Shown here one piece after another: positions 17,831 to 27,276 of a stretch of 64,000 bases of DNA (the stretch's first letter is position 1; every line of letters begins with the position of its first letter). The DNA comes from a bacterium. GTDB lineage: Bacteria; Actinomycetota; Acidimicrobiia; Spongiisociales; ZC4RG35. The notes beneath the pieces are model-generated. The model ran no database searches. It saw nothing but the letters and a program-made list of their open reading frames with translations, and was not told the DNA's origin. The stretch covers positions 1 through 64,000 of the forward strand of contig JAPPFC010000046.1 of NCBI GenBank assembly GCA_028824015.1. Reading direction: 5' to 3'. Position numbers and translations under genes: made by a program.

Positions 17831-18544
17831 CTACCAGAGGGGCCAGGGAAGGGCCGAGCGGTCGGTGGGAGGGTTAGGGTGCCGGGGGTCGTCCAGGAGG
17901 CATTCGGCACGCCGGAGAAGGGCGTCGGCTTCCTGTGGGTTGAGGAGTTCGGCCGCCCGGAGGGCCATCTCTCCTTCGAGGGATACCCGCAGTCGATCAA
18001 CCGCTTCGACGAAGGGATCGGGAATCGGTTCTCCGGCGAAGGCCCACAGGACGGTGCGGAGTTTCTGATGGGCGTGGAAGGTGAGTCCGTGGTCGATGGC
18101 GAAGAGCCGTCCGGTGTCCGACTCGACCAGCACATGGCCGAGTTTCCGGTCGGCGTTGTTGGCCACCAGGTCGAAGACGGCCACCGGCCACAGGCGGAGA
18201 TCCAGTTGGTCCTCGAACCACTTGCGATAGTCGAAGTCGGGGTCGGGATCCAGATAGCGCTGCGCGGCGCCCGGTCCCAGGGGACCGGAGGCTTCGACCG
18301 TTTCGGGCACCAGATCCAGTCCCATCCAGGTGCTCACCTCGTAGGCCATGATCTCCCGGTTGGCGAGGGAGTCGGGGGGGAAGTCCCAGAGGTGGCGCGC
18401 TCCAGCCACCGGTTTGTAGACCCACAGAACGCCTTCGGGGTCCTCTCCCAGGAAGGTGGCGTTGGAGGCGGAGGCGAACCGGCCCACCAGTTCGCTGATG
18501 ATCAACCGTTCGGTCTGGCTCTCAGTTGCGGGCGGGACACTCAT
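17831..18544 (-). CDS. SCO1664 family protein (PI3/4-kinase-like fold)
   Basis: The 237-residue protein belongs to the actinobacterial SCO1664 family, distantly related to phosphatidylinositol 3/4-kinases. Kinase-like segments are VLWVYKPVAG (lysine strand), VAVFDLVANNADRKLGH (catalytic-loop-like NNADRK) and LFAIDHGLTFH (DFG-like Asp). The substrate is unknown. It is the third gene of a trio with the histidine phosphatase and DUF3090 upstream and overlaps the DUF3090 frame slightly. Confidence 0.85.
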   Translation of the reverse strand: MSVPPATESQTERLIISELVGRFASASNATFLGEDPEGVLWVYKPVAGARHLWDFPPDSLANREIMAYEVSTWMGLDLVPETVEASGPLGPGAAQRYLDPDPDFDYRKWFEDQLDLRLWPVAVFDLVANNADRKLGHVLVESDTGRLFAIDHGLTFHAHQKLRTVLWAFAGEPIPDPFVEAVDRLRVSLEGEMALRAAELLNPQEADALLRRAECLLDDPRHPNPPTDRSALPWPLW

Positions 18545-19004
18545 GGCCTTCGGGGTTCTTCGGCAGACGGCACCAGGGGCAGATCGGCCGTCCGGCCCGG
18601 ACCAGCCGGCGGGCCACCAGCGCCATGGCCCGGAACTGCTCGGGCGAGACCATGAACATCAGACCTTTTTCGTCCCGGTCCGATTCGAAGGAGATGTTCA
18701 TGAGCCCTGACGGTCGGATACCCACGTTGATGGTTCCCACCCGGAAGTCTTCGGTCCCGGCCGGATCGTCGATCTCCAGGTCGGAGGAGAGTATGGACTC
18801 CACCGCCGACGCGTCGACCTCCACCCCCGAGCGCTGGAGGCTCCGCCATCCCTGGGAGGCCAGGGCCTCCACCTGTTGCTTCTCGGCCAGCAGGGAATGG
18901 CGGTGGCCGTCGGCCACCACCTGAAAGTAGAAGCGACGCTTTCCCGGCGGTCCGATGGCGCCCACCACGAACCACTCGGCGGGCCCGAGGTTGTTCATTG
19001 CCAT
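18522..19004 (-). CDS. DUF3090 family protein
   Basis: This 160-residue member of DUF3090 starts at ATG 19004 (MAMNNLGPAEW). A C-terminal CPWC...GHEC pattern could bind zinc (ICPWCRLPKNPEGHECPARN). Function is unknown, but the gene is conserved beside SCO1664 and the phosphatase in actinobacteria. Its start overlaps the end of the phosphatase gene, indicating one operon. Confidence 0.85.
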   Translation of the reverse strand: MAMNNLGPAEWFVVGAIGPPGKRRFYFQVVADGHRHSLLAEKQQVEALASQGWRSLQRSGVEVDASAVESILSSDLEIDDPAGTEDFRVGTINVGIRPSGLMNISFESDRDEKGLMFMVSPEQFRAMALVARRLVRAGRPICPWCRLPKNPEGHECPARN

Positions 19005-19606
19005 GAGCTCGGGTCTCCGTTGGTGTTGATGGCGGTTACCACCACCCCGCCCTTCTTGGAGATATCCAGCACCGACACCGACGTGGGAGAGACGGTGAGC
19101 CTGGACAGGAAGTCGAGCGGCTGTCCCAGATAGAACCCCAACACCAGGCGAATGATATCTGAATGGGTGACTATCGCTAGGGCCCCGTCGGGGTGGCGGC
19201 CGACCAGTTCTTCGCAGGCCTGCACGCCTCTGAGTTGGGCTTCGGCAAGGGACTCCCCGCCCGGAAAGCGCATGCGGGAGGGTTGGCGGACCACGGTCTT
19301 CCATTCCGGCAACTTGTACAGTTTCGCCAGTTCCTGGCCGGTCCACTCCCCGTAGTCCACCTCCATCAGTCCCGCTTCGGCAACGGGCGAATGGCCCTGA
19401 GGCTCGGCGATCTGGGCAGCGGTCTCTCGGGTGCGCTCGGTGGGGGAGCAATAGACCGCCTGGATCTCCACCTTGGCGAGTCGTTGGCCGAGTTCCCGGG
19501 CGGCGGCCAGTCCCTCCTCGGTGATGTGGTGCCCGGGCTGGCGTCCGTACAGGACCTTCCCGGTGGTGGGCACCGGAGCATGACGGACGAGCAGCATACG
19601 GGTCAC
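18995..19606 (-). CDS. Histidine phosphatase family protein (MSMEG_4193 type)
   Basis: The phosphatase signature LLVRHAP is at the N-terminus (phospho-accepting His in RH). Supporting residues are the SPTERTRETA segment, GEWTGQ and IVTHSD with the second His near the C-terminus. The start is GTG at 19606 (VTRMLLVRH); ATG at 19597 is possible. About 203 residues. It leads the trio with DUF3090 and the SCO1664-type protein. Confidence 0.85.
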   Translation of the reverse strand: MTRMLLVRHAPVPTTGKVLYGRQPGHHITEEGLAAARELGQRLAKVEIQAVYCSPTERTRETAAQIAEPQGHSPVAEAGLMEVDYGEWTGQELAKLYKLPEWKTVVRQPSRMRFPGGESLAEAQLRGVQACEELVGRHPDGALAIVTHSDIIRLVLGFYLGQPLDFLSRLTVSPTSVSVLDISKKGGVVVTAINTNGDPSSWQ

Positions 19607-19642
19607 CGCACCAAGGCTACCGGAGCTATCGTATTGCGAACT

Positions 19643-20428
19643 GTGATAGGCGAAGAGGTGGCGGAGCAGTGGGCGGAGACCCTCTTCGAGTCCTATAAGA
19701 CCGGGGTGGCGATCGAGCCGCTGTCGGACGCCGATCCTTCCCTGGACGCGGGGGACGCCCATCGTATCCAGGGGATGTTCGCCGCCAAGCTCATCGACTG
19801 GATGGGCGGACACGTCATCGGGTACAAGCTGGGCTTGACGTCGCAGCCCATGCAGAAGCTCCTGGGGGTGGACACCCCCGACTTCGGCCCGGTGATCTCC
19901 ACCATGACCCACAACTCGGGAGAGCGGGTGGGGTTGGGGAACGCCATCGCTCCCAAGGCCGAGGCGGAGATCACCCTGATGCTGGCAGAGACCCTGCGGG
20001 GTCCGGGGGTGACCGCCCTGGCCGCGGCCCGGGCCGTGGAGGGCGCGGTGGCCTCCATCGAGGTGGTGGACTCGCGGGTGGCGGACTGGCGCATCAGGCT
20101 GGTCGACACCATCGCCGACCTGGGTTCTTCCCGGGCGGCGGTGCTGGGCGATCGGGTGGTGCCGGTGGACTTCGACCTGCGGTGGTGCGGGGTGGCCGTC
20201 TACCACAACGGCGACCTGGCCGGGACCGGTGCGGGAGCGGCCTGCATGGGCAGTCCCTTCAACGCCCTGGCCTGGCTGGCGAACGAACTGTCCCTGCACG
20301 ACGAGGAGTTGCCGGCCGGGTGTTTCGTGCTCACCGGCGCCCTTCACGCCGCCTTCCCGGTCAAGGCGGGTGACACCGTCTGGGCGGCCTTCGACCGGCT
20401 GGGCTCGGTCTCGGTAAGCTTCGACTGA
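19643..20428 (+). CDS. 2-keto-4-pentenoate hydratase-like protein (fumarylacetoacetate hydrolase family)
   Basis: About 261 residues resemble MhpD/hydratase-decarboxylase enzymes: GYKLGLTSQPMQKLLGVD, then PKAEAEITLML with the metal-binding glutamates, then VEVVDSR-type VASIEVVDSRVADW. These enzymes act in meta-cleavage of aromatic compounds or related keto-acid chemistry. The start is uncertain: GTG at 19643 or TTG at 19634. It is divergent from the phosphatase trio, with 36 bases between the two starts. Confidence 0.8.
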   Translation: MIGEEVAEQWAETLFESYKTGVAIEPLSDADPSLDAGDAHRIQGMFAAKLIDWMGGHVIGYKLGLTSQPMQKLLGVDTPDFGPVISTMTHNSGERVGLGNAIAPKAEAEITLMLAETLRGPGVTALAAARAVEGAVASIEVVDSRVADWRIRLVDTIADLGSSRAAVLGDRVVPVDFDLRWCGVAVYHNGDLAGTGAGAACMGSPFNALAWLANELSLHDEELPAGCFVLTGALHAAFPVKAGDTVWAAFDRLGSVSVSFD

Positions 20429-20452
20429 CCCGAGTCACTGGAGACCTTTCTC

Positions 20453-20707
20453 ATGCAGGTAGAGATCACCATCACCAACCCGGCGGGACTCCACGCCCGG
20501 CCGGCCGCCGAGTTCGTAAAGCGCGCCAAGGCTTCCCCCTCCAAAATCACGGTCACCTCCGGAGAAAAAAGAGTGGACGCCAAGAGCATGCTGGGCATCC
20601 TCAAGCTGGGCGCCACCGAGGGAACCACCATCTCGGTGGAGGTGGAAGGCGACGATGGCGACCAGGTCATAGCCGACTTCACCGCCCTGCTGTCGGTGGA
20701 GGGCTGA
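20453..20707 (+). CDS. ptsH: HPr phosphocarrier protein of the PTS
   Basis: The 84-residue length is normal for HPr. The active-site His14 lies in GLHARPA, and the regulatory-site position is Ser45 in AKSMLGI. HPr carries phosphate from EI (here at 23396-25090) to EIIA (28751-29197). The gene is separated from the rest of the mannitol-type PTS by about 2.7 kb and lies on the opposite strand, 24 bases after the hydratase gene. Confidence 0.93.
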   Translation: MQVEITITNPAGLHARPAAEFVKRAKASPSKITVTSGEKRVDAKSMLGILKLGATEGTTISVEVEGDDGDQVIADFTALLSVEG

Positions 20708-20857
20708 GGGTTCATCCATCGACAACCCCAACGATTCGCCACCTTGAACATGTCTGAAAAGATTCGCAACCTGCGGGAGAGGTAGTCCGGCTGCCCACAG
20801 GGTTTATCTCACCTGTCCCCATCAAGCCCTTGCTGTCTCTGCACGGCCGGTATTCAT

Positions 20858-21976
20858 ATGAACCTGCCCGGCTCGGATAGGCAACGGGCGATGGACGGAC
20901 ACACCGGAGCGAAGCGGCGTCATCGCCAAGCGGTGGCGCTGATGGCCACCGCAGTGATGTTCTTCTCCACCAATGCACTCTTCATCAAGCTGACCCTGGG
21001 AGACAATGACGCCTTCCTGTACAACGGCGGGATCTGGGTGGGGATGTCGCTGGGACTGGGATTCGCGGCGTGGCTGTTCTACCGTCCAGCCTTTTCTGAT
21101 CCCGACACCCGGAGGGTGCTTTTCCGGCGGGTGGCGGGTTTGAAGACCGATGGTGTGCGAAGATGGGATTTGATCGGACTGCTTTGGCTGGGGGTGTTCG
21201 GGAGGTTTGCGGTGGCGTTCTTCGCCTGGGCCACCCAATACGTGGAGGCTGCCACGGTCTCGGTTTTGCACTACACCTGGCCGGTCATCTTCATTCTGGG
21301 ACTCTCCAGGTGGGACCGCTCCAAGCGGCGAAGGTACCGGAGGGTGACCGGTTTCTCTTGGACGGGGTTGGGTCTGGCGTTCGTCGGGATGTCCGCGGTG
21401 GTGATCGGGACCCTTGGCTTCGACCTCTCCGGAGCGGACCTGCTGGAGAGGGTGTTCGGGATGGTCCTGGCGGTCATTTCGGCTCTGTTGTTGGCCTGCA
21501 ACACGGCAGTGGGCTATCCGATGAGCGAGAGCCTCTCCTCGGAGATCACCGAGAAGACCGACGTCCACCCGGACGAGCACCGGTTGGAGTTCGGCTGCCT
21601 GTTGTTCGTCGGATGCGCCTCGGGACTGTTGGCGATTGTGCCGAACCTGGTGATCGGATGGGCAGGGGGCGGGCAGATCACATTGGCGACCTTCGGCTGG
21701 GCGGTGGCCGTCGGACTCACTTTCGTTCCGGGAGGGGTCCTTGCCCGGAAGGCCGTCCTGATCACCCCCGACCTGGCCGTGAACGCCCTGGCCTACGCAT
21801 CGCCGGTGGTGGGCCTGGTGTGGCTGGGGTTGTTCACCGAGATCGTTGTTGCGCGCCTGGACCTGCTGGTGGCAGGGAGCCTCCTGGTGGCGGTGGCCAA
21901 CGTATTGCTGAACCGGCCAAGGGCTGAGGCCGATGGAGAAATGCTCCCGCTTGATGGTGGGCAGCGGCGGACGTGA
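20858..21976 (+). CDS. EamA/DMT-like transporter, paralogue 1
   Basis: A membrane protein of 372 residues with about ten hydrophobic segments in two halves. It shows the family pattern seen six times in this window: a first helix ending before DNDAFLYNGG, a basic cytosolic loop (VLFRRVAGLKTDGVRRWDL), a long central loop and a C-terminal LVWLGLFTEI...LLVAVANVLLN helix pair. Drug/metabolite transporter superfamily proteins move small metabolites; the substrate is unknown. ATG at 20891 is an alternative start. The stop overlaps the GTG of the next copy. Confidence 0.75.
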   Translation: MNLPGSDRQRAMDGHTGAKRRHRQAVALMATAVMFFSTNALFIKLTLGDNDAFLYNGGIWVGMSLGLGFAAWLFYRPAFSDPDTRRVLFRRVAGLKTDGVRRWDLIGLLWLGVFGRFAVAFFAWATQYVEAATVSVLHYTWPVIFILGLSRWDRSKRRRYRRVTGFSWTGLGLAFVGMSAVVIGTLGFDLSGADLLERVFGMVLAVISALLLACNTAVGYPMSESLSSEITEKTDVHPDEHRLEFGCLLFVGCASGLLAIVPNLVIGWAGGGQITLATFGWAVAVGLTFVPGGVLARKAVLITPDLAVNALAYASPVVGLVWLGLFTEIVVARLDLLVAGSLLVAVANVLLNRPRAEADGEMLPLDGGQRRT

Positions 21977-23052
21977 GCGTGGAAATGAAGAGTCGTCATG
22001 GCCGGGCTGTGGCGTTGATGGTGGCCGGGGTCGGGTTCTTCTCCACCAACGGCCTGTTCGTGGAACTGACGTTCGGAGACAACCACCCCTTCCTGTACAA
22101 CACCGGGGTGTGGGTGGGGACGTCGCTGGGACTGGGGGTCCTGCTGTTCGTGTTGCACCGTCCGGTCTTTTCCGATCCCGTCAGTCGACGGGTGCTCTTC
22201 CGGCGGTCGGTGGGGTTGAAGACCGACGGCGTTCGCAGATGGGATCTGGTGGTGCTGCTGTGGTTGCTGGTGGTCGGGCGGTTCGCGTTCGCCTTCTTCG
22301 GGTGGGCCATCCACTACGTGGACACGGCCACGGTCTCGGTGTTGCACTACACATGGCCGGTCCTGTTCGTCCTGGTCCTTGCCCGATGGGACCGGACCAT
22401 GGGGGGAAGGTACCGGAGGGTTGGCGCCTTCTCGTGGTTCGGGCTGGGCCTGGCCTTCATCGGAATGGCGGCGGTCGTGGTCGGGACCGTCGGTTTCGGC
22501 GCCCGGGGGACGGTGCTGGCGGGAGGCGTGTTCGGGATCATCCTGACGTTCATATCCGCTCTTCTCCAGGCCGGCGTGGCAACTCTCGGGTTTCCCTTCG
22601 CCTATGGCGTTGCTTCGGAGATTTCCCGGAAGACCGACGCTCGCCTGGACTGGGAGAACCTGGAGTTCGGATGCCTGCTGTTCGTCTACTTCCTTTCGGG
22701 GGCAATAGCAATCCTTCCCAACGCCTTGATCGGGTTTGCTACGGGCGGGACCATCACTCCCGATTCGTTCGGTTGGGCGGTGGCCGTGGGGGTCAGTTTC
22801 GTTCCCGGAGCGGCCCTGGCCCGGAAAGCCGTCCTGATCACCCCGGACCTGGGCGTCAACGCTCTCATCTACGCGTCGCCGGTGGTGGGTTTGCTGTGGC
22901 TCGGGCTGTTCACCGACATCACGGTCGCCCGCCTCGACCTGCTGGTCGTGGGAGCCGTCATCGTGGCGGTGGCAAACGTGTTGCTGAACAGACCCTCGGG
23001 CCGCTCCTACCGAAGGCCTGGCGGGCGGAGACTCCCCGGCGCGCCCGCCTGA
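21973..23052 (+). CDS. EamA/DMT-like transporter, paralogue 2
   Basis: The GTG start at 21973 overlaps the previous stop. The 359-residue product is closely similar to its upstream neighbour throughout: GFFSTNGLFVELTFGDN, SVGLKTDGVRRWDL, ATVSVLHYTWPVLF, LARKAVLITPDLGVNAL. A tandem duplication is the simplest origin. If the two half-proteins pair, they could form a heterodimeric transporter, but that is conjecture. Confidence 0.75.
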   Translation: MSVEMKSRHGRAVALMVAGVGFFSTNGLFVELTFGDNHPFLYNTGVWVGTSLGLGVLLFVLHRPVFSDPVSRRVLFRRSVGLKTDGVRRWDLVVLLWLLVVGRFAFAFFGWAIHYVDTATVSVLHYTWPVLFVLVLARWDRTMGGRYRRVGAFSWFGLGLAFIGMAAVVVGTVGFGARGTVLAGGVFGIILTFISALLQAGVATLGFPFAYGVASEISRKTDARLDWENLEFGCLLFVYFLSGAIAILPNALIGFATGGTITPDSFGWAVAVGVSFVPGAALARKAVLITPDLGVNALIYASPVVGLLWLGLFTDITVARLDLLVVGAVIVAVANVLLNRPSGRSYRRPGGRRLPGAPA

Positions 23053-23105
23053 GCTATGGAGCCACCTTTCGGGGGAGATCCGTCCGGTAGGGGACTCGGG
23101 GGATC

Positions 23106-23399
23106 TCAGCCGTGGTCTATGGAGAAGCGTCTCCAGCGATCCCGGGGCGTCGACCACTTCACCTCCACGCCGGTCACCGCCGCGTGCCGAGGCCCCACCC
23201 AGAGCCCATCGGCCAACTCCTCCAACCCTGCCCGGCTCCCCTCCGCCATAACCAGAACGGTGCCATCCCGCCGGTTGGAGACCCGTCCCACCAGGTCCAG
23301 GCTCCGGGCGAGTTCCAGCACCCACCAGCGGAATCCCACTCCCTGCACCCGTCCCCGGACCACCGCCCGCAGATGGGCTCGATCAGACGGCTCGGTCAC
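23106..23399 (-). CDS. Acylphosphatase
   Basis: From GTG 23399 the product is 97 residues, normal for acylphosphatase. The phosphate-binding loop is VRGRVQGVGFRWW, with its catalytic Arg, and the catalytic Asn lies in GRVSNRRDGTV. It hydrolyses acyl phosphates. The start codon overlaps the stop of the PTS enzyme I gene, so it is the last gene of the PTS operon. Confidence 0.88.
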   Translation of the reverse strand: MTEPSDRAHLRAVVRGRVQGVGFRWWVLELARSLDLVGRVSNRRDGTVLVMAEGSRAGLEELADGLWVGPRHAAVTGVEVKWSTPRDRWRRFSIDHG

Positions 23400-25090
23400 A
23401 TCCCGCTCAGGAGGTCTCTCGCCTCTTGGGCGTCGGCGGCCTCCAGGCACCGAGCCGCCACCCGGCGACATTCCTCCAGGTTCAGGGAACGGACCCTGTC
23501 TTTGATGGTGGGCACCGCAGGGATGGCCACCGAGAGTTCGGTGACGCCCAACCCGATCAGCACGGGCACCGCCAGGGGATCTCCGGCCATCGCTCCGCAG
23601 ACCCCGACCCAGCTGTCATGGGCCTCCCCGGCCCGGGCGGTCTCGGCGATCAGGCGCAGCACGCCGGGATCGAAGGGATCGGCGAGGTCGGCCACCTCCC
23701 GGTTGGTTCGGTCCACCGCCAGGGTGTATTGGGTCAGGTCGTTGGTGCCGATCGAGAAGAAGTCGATGTGGGGAGCCAGCCGGGAGGCGATGAGAGCCGC
23801 CGAGGGGACCTCGATCATGATCCCCACCTGATAGTCGGTCGAGTGTGAGAGCCCGTCCGCTTCCAGCGAGCGCTCGGCCTCCTCCAGCGCCGCCCGGAAT
23901 GCCATCAGCTCGGCCCTGCCCGCCACCATGGGAGCCATGATCGCCAAACGCCCGGCGCTTCCGGCTCGCAGAAGGGCCCGCAACTGGGCCTGCATCATCT
24001 CGGGGCGGGCCAGGGTCAGCCTGATCCCCCGCAGCCCCAGGAAGGGGTTGAGCTCTTCGCCGATCTCTATCCCGGGGACCTGTTTGTCCCCCCCGACGTC
24101 GAGGGTTCGCACCACCACCAAATGGTCGCCGAAGGTCTGGAGGACCGTCCGGTAGGCCTCGTACTGCTCCTCCTCGGAGATGGGTCGGGTCCGGTCGAGG
24201 AACAGGAATTCCGTGCGGAACAGCCCCACCCCCTCGGCGCCCAACTCCACCGCCCGGACGGCGTCCTCCTCGGCGCCGATGTTGGCGGCAACCTCTATCC
24301 GGACTCCGTCGAGGGTGACGGCCGGCTCGTGGGCCCGCTCGGCCGCTCCTTCCCGGCTCCGGCGCTGCTCTTCCTGCCGGCCCCGGAGGCGGTCCACCAC
24401 TTCGGGGGAGGGATCGATGTAGACCTCCCCGGTCTCCCCGTCGAAGGCCAGCATCGTGCCGGGCTCCAGTGGCGGGAGGTCGACTCCCACCACGGCGGGC
24501 AGCCCCATGCCGCGGGCGAAGACCGCGATGTGGGAGGTGGGGCTCCCCTCCTCGGTGCACAAACCGAGTGCCATCCCCGGGGGGATGGTGGCCGTCTCCG
24601 AGGGAAAGAAGTCGGAGGCCACCAGCACGGAAGGCGCCGACAGGTCATCCCAGGTGTCCAGGGGAAGCCCCAGGACCGCTCGTAGGAGTTGGGTGCCCAC
24701 GTCGCGGACGTCGGCTGCCCGCGCCGCCAGGTACTCGTCGTCGAGAGCCTCCAGCATCCCCGCCGACTCCTCGGTCACCCGGAAGGTCGCCGCTTCGGCG
24801 CAAAGCGACTCGGCCTCGATGAGCGAGCGGATCTCGCCGGTGAACTCGGGGTCTTCCAATAAAAGGAGGTGTGCTCCTATCACCTCGGCCTCCTCGGACC
24901 CTTCCCCGTGTAACTCTTGGAGCCCTTCCATGCGTTCCCGCACCACAGTCTCGGCGCGGGCCAACGACTCCACCTCTTCGTCGGGACTCTCCACCCGCCG
25001 GGGAACGATGTCGGGGAGAGAAGAGGAGTGCAGGTATACGGGGCCGATGGCGATCCCCGGTGAGGCGCCGATCCCGGTCCGTTCAATCAT
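23396..25090 (-). CDS. ptsI: PTS enzyme I (phosphoenolpyruvate-protein phosphotransferase)
   Basis: At 564 residues it is the normal length of EI. The phosphohistidine is His187 in EGSPTSHIAVFARG. PEP-domain segments follow: GLFRTEFLFLDR, IRLTLARPEMMQAQLRAL, MIEVPSAAL, SIGTNDLTQY and GVCGAMAGDP. It transfers phosphate from PEP to HPr. Stop-start overlaps join it to the genes on both sides, placing it in the mannitol-type operon. Confidence 0.93.
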   Translation of the reverse strand: MIERTGIGASPGIAIGPVYLHSSSLPDIVPRRVESPDEEVESLARAETVVRERMEGLQELHGEGSEEAEVIGAHLLLLEDPEFTGEIRSLIEAESLCAEAATFRVTEESAGMLEALDDEYLAARAADVRDVGTQLLRAVLGLPLDTWDDLSAPSVLVASDFFPSETATIPPGMALGLCTEEGSPTSHIAVFARGMGLPAVVGVDLPPLEPGTMLAFDGETGEVYIDPSPEVVDRLRGRQEEQRRSREGAAERAHEPAVTLDGVRIEVAANIGAEEDAVRAVELGAEGVGLFRTEFLFLDRTRPISEEEQYEAYRTVLQTFGDHLVVVRTLDVGGDKQVPGIEIGEELNPFLGLRGIRLTLARPEMMQAQLRALLRAGSAGRLAIMAPMVAGRAELMAFRAALEEAERSLEADGLSHSTDYQVGIMIEVPSAALIASRLAPHIDFFSIGTNDLTQYTLAVDRTNREVADLADPFDPGVLRLIAETARAGEAHDSWVGVCGAMAGDPLAVPVLIGLGVTELSVAIPAVPTIKDRVRSLNLEECRRVAARCLEAADAQEARDLLSGM

Positions 25091-26376
25091 CGCGTTGCTC
25101 CCATCAGTGAGTCCTGGAGACGGCGGAGAGACACGATCTCTGAGGACTCGTCCAACTCCACGTCATCGTAGGTGATCGGCACTCCGGCCCGGACCGGTGA
25201 AACCACCGCTGCGCCGGGGGCCAGGCCCACCGGCAGCAGATCCTCGGAAACGGCGGTCTTGGCATTGTCGATCATGCCATACACACAGTACCCGCCAAGG
25301 TCGTCGATTGTCTCTCCGGCTCGGAGATTCCGCTTGGCGAAGGCCACGGTCTCGGCGCTGGGCGGGTTCGGGGTGGCGAGGGTGGTCTCGCCGTACAGCA
25401 CCGCCCGGGCTATGGAGATGGGGGTCTCCAGGTTGGCCAGGTGGTAGGGCCGGTACAGGGCGTAGTAGGGCCCCGGTCCCATGGAGAGATAGCCGAGGTC
25501 GCGGGCCAACTTGGGATGATCGGTGGTGAACACCACGAACACCCCCGGGGCAACGCCGCGACCGTAATCGACACGGCCGTGGCCCGAGAGCACCCCGCCG
25601 CAATTGGTGGGGACGTAGGTGGTGGCGATGGTCTCCACCGTAACCGGGGGACCGTGCATCCCCCGCACATCGGGCACGAAGCCGATCCCGTTGGCCAGAG
25701 AGGTCATCTCCACCATGGTCTTGGTGCCGTCCACGAACGAGGAGAGCATCTTCGGGTTCATTCGCCGCCTCTCGGCCACCTCCGCCACCGTGTCGGGTGT
25801 CGCTGTCCGGTCCAGGCGGTTGTTCTTCCCCTTGCCGGCGCTGATCACCTCGAAGCCCAGGCTGGCCGCGAAGTCATAGAGGCCCATGATGGCTCCCGGC
25901 TCGTCTCCTCCCGACAGGGTGTAGACCACACCCGCCTCGGCAGCCAACCCATGTAGGGCGTATCCCACCGTGGCGTCGGTCTCCACGTTCATCTGGAGGA
26001 CGTGTTTTCCGGCCTCGATCGCTCCCCGGGCCACCCGGGCGCCCACCTCGGGAATCCCGGTCACCTCCACCGAGATGTCCACCGGGGAACACCACGCCAG
26101 AGAAGGATCGGAACTCGCCACCCGCCGCCCGTCGGACAGGGCGGCGATGGCCCGATCGGCATCGTCCGTCTCCACCACCTGGGAGGGTGGCGTGCCCGCA
26201 GAGACGAACGCCTCCCTGGCTCGGCTGGGGACCGAGTCGACCACCACGCTCGGCTCCATCCCGGGAATCTTCTCTAGCATCACCGCCAGGCCCTCTCCCA
26301 TCTGTCCTGCGCCCACCATGCCCACCCGGATCCTGGGACCCGTCCTCTCCAGGTCCTCCAGGTGGCGGTGCAGCAT
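25087..26376 (-). CDS. NAD(P)-binding oxidoreductase with SAF domain (COG4091, homoserine dehydrogenase-like)
   Basis: The N-terminal Rossmann motif is VGMVGAGQMGEGLA at about 18-31. The middle contains VEVTGIPEVGA and VLQMNVETDA, as in homoserine dehydrogenase-like proteins. The C-terminal part from about 340 (AKRNLRAGETIDDLGGYCVYG) is a SAF domain. Family members sit in sugar and sugar-alcohol operons, and the annotation homoserine dehydrogenase is historical. In this PTS operon, a role in oxidising or rearranging a sugar derivative is likelier than homoserine metabolism. ATG 26376 overlaps the stop of the upstream phosphatase gene. Confidence 0.75.
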   Translation of the reverse strand: MLHRHLEDLERTGPRIRVGMVGAGQMGEGLAVMLEKIPGMEPSVVVDSVPSRAREAFVSAGTPPSQVVETDDADRAIAALSDGRRVASSDPSLAWCSPVDISVEVTGIPEVGARVARGAIEAGKHVLQMNVETDATVGYALHGLAAEAGVVYTLSGGDEPGAIMGLYDFAASLGFEVISAGKGKNNRLDRTATPDTVAEVAERRRMNPKMLSSFVDGTKTMVEMTSLANGIGFVPDVRGMHGPPVTVETIATTYVPTNCGGVLSGHGRVDYGRGVAPGVFVVFTTDHPKLARDLGYLSMGPGPYYALYRPYHLANLETPISIARAVLYGETTLATPNPPSAETVAFAKRNLRAGETIDDLGGYCVYGMIDNAKTAVSEDLLPVGLAPGAAVVSPVRAGVPITYDDVELDESSEIVSLRRLQDSLMGATR

Positions 26377-27203
26377 CAGGAAAAGCCCTGCTGGAGGGTC
26401 TCGAGGAATCTCCGGTGGATCAACCCGTTGGTGGCCGCAACGAACGGCGTACAGGTACCGACCGGATTGCCTGCCTGATCGGTCACCGTACCGCCCGCTT
26501 CGGTCACCATCAGCACCCCGGCGCCCATGTCCCAGGGGGAGAGGTCTTCCTCCCAGTAGCCGTCCAGTTTCCCGGAGGCCACCATGCACAGATCGAGCGA
26601 CGCCGCCCCTAAACGGCGGATTCCCTGGGCTACCGCCAGTACCTCGCGGAATCTCGTTTCGCAGATTTCGGCCCGATCCCTCCGGTTATAGGGGAACCCG
26701 GTGACTATCAGGGCTTTGCCAAGGTCCTGTGTCCGGCTCACCCTGATCGGGGATCCGTTCAACCATGCTCCCCGCCCGGCGACCGCCGTGTATTCATCGC
26801 CGGTGGTGACGTCAATCACTACCCCAACCGCAGGAGCGTCATCGATCCAAAGCGCCACCGACACACCCACCCAGGGGAACCCCCGGATGAAGTTGGTGGT
26901 GCCGTCAATGGGATCCACCAGCCACACCCGCCCTCCATCAGGAAGTTCGCCACCGCTCTCTTCCCGCACCACCGGGTCGTAGGGGCAATGCCGTGACAGC
27001 ACATCCAGGATCGCTCGCTCGGACCGGTGGTCCACTTCCGTGACTGGGTCTGAGTCACCCTTGAAGAAGATTTCGGTCGCCTGGCCCAAAGCAGCTGCCA
27101 CCACATCCGCACCCGCCCGGGCCGCCTCCAGGACTACCCCCACATCGGCCTCAACCGCGAGCCTGAGCGGGACCTCTGTGACACCCCCGGTGAATGTGTT
27201 CAT
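26376..27203 (-). CDS. Inositol monophosphatase family phosphatase
   Basis: Both metal-site motifs are present: the VREESGGE glutamate with DPIDGTTNFIRGFP, and SPWDMGAGVLMVTEAGG. These are Mg-dependent sugar-phosphate phosphatases (inositol-1-P, histidinol-P or fructose bisphosphate type). The substrate is unknown. The location between mtlD and the COG4091 oxidoreductase suggests a hexitol- or hexose-phosphate. The ATG at 27203 lies directly after AAGGAG, a tight spacing, so GTG at about 27182 is an alternative. Confidence 0.8.
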   Translation of the reverse strand: MNTFTGGVTEVPLRLAVEADVGVVLEAARAGADVVAAALGQATEIFFKGDSDPVTEVDHRSERAILDVLSRHCPYDPVVREESGGELPDGGRVWLVDPIDGTTNFIRGFPWVGVSVALWIDDAPAVGVVIDVTTGDEYTAVAGRGAWLNGSPIRVSRTQDLGKALIVTGFPYNRRDRAEICETRFREVLAVAQGIRRLGAASLDLCMVASGKLDGYWEEDLSPWDMGAGVLMVTEAGGTVTDQAGNPVGTCTPFVAATNGLIHRRFLETLQQGFS

Positions 27204-27276
27204 CTCCTTAGGGGATGCTAACTCCGAGCGGGGTGAGGAGAATCGCCGCTGCAAGGCGCCCCCGGCCTGGGCCTAT

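Noticed and set aside
21793-23325. 510-residue minus-strand frame
   Set aside because: It is antisense to the second DMT transporter and acylphosphatase region, His/Pro-rich with no domain.
25087-26376. Homoserine dehydrogenase of threonine biosynthesis
   Set aside because: It has a SAF domain, lacks an ACT or aspartokinase context and sits in a PTS operon.
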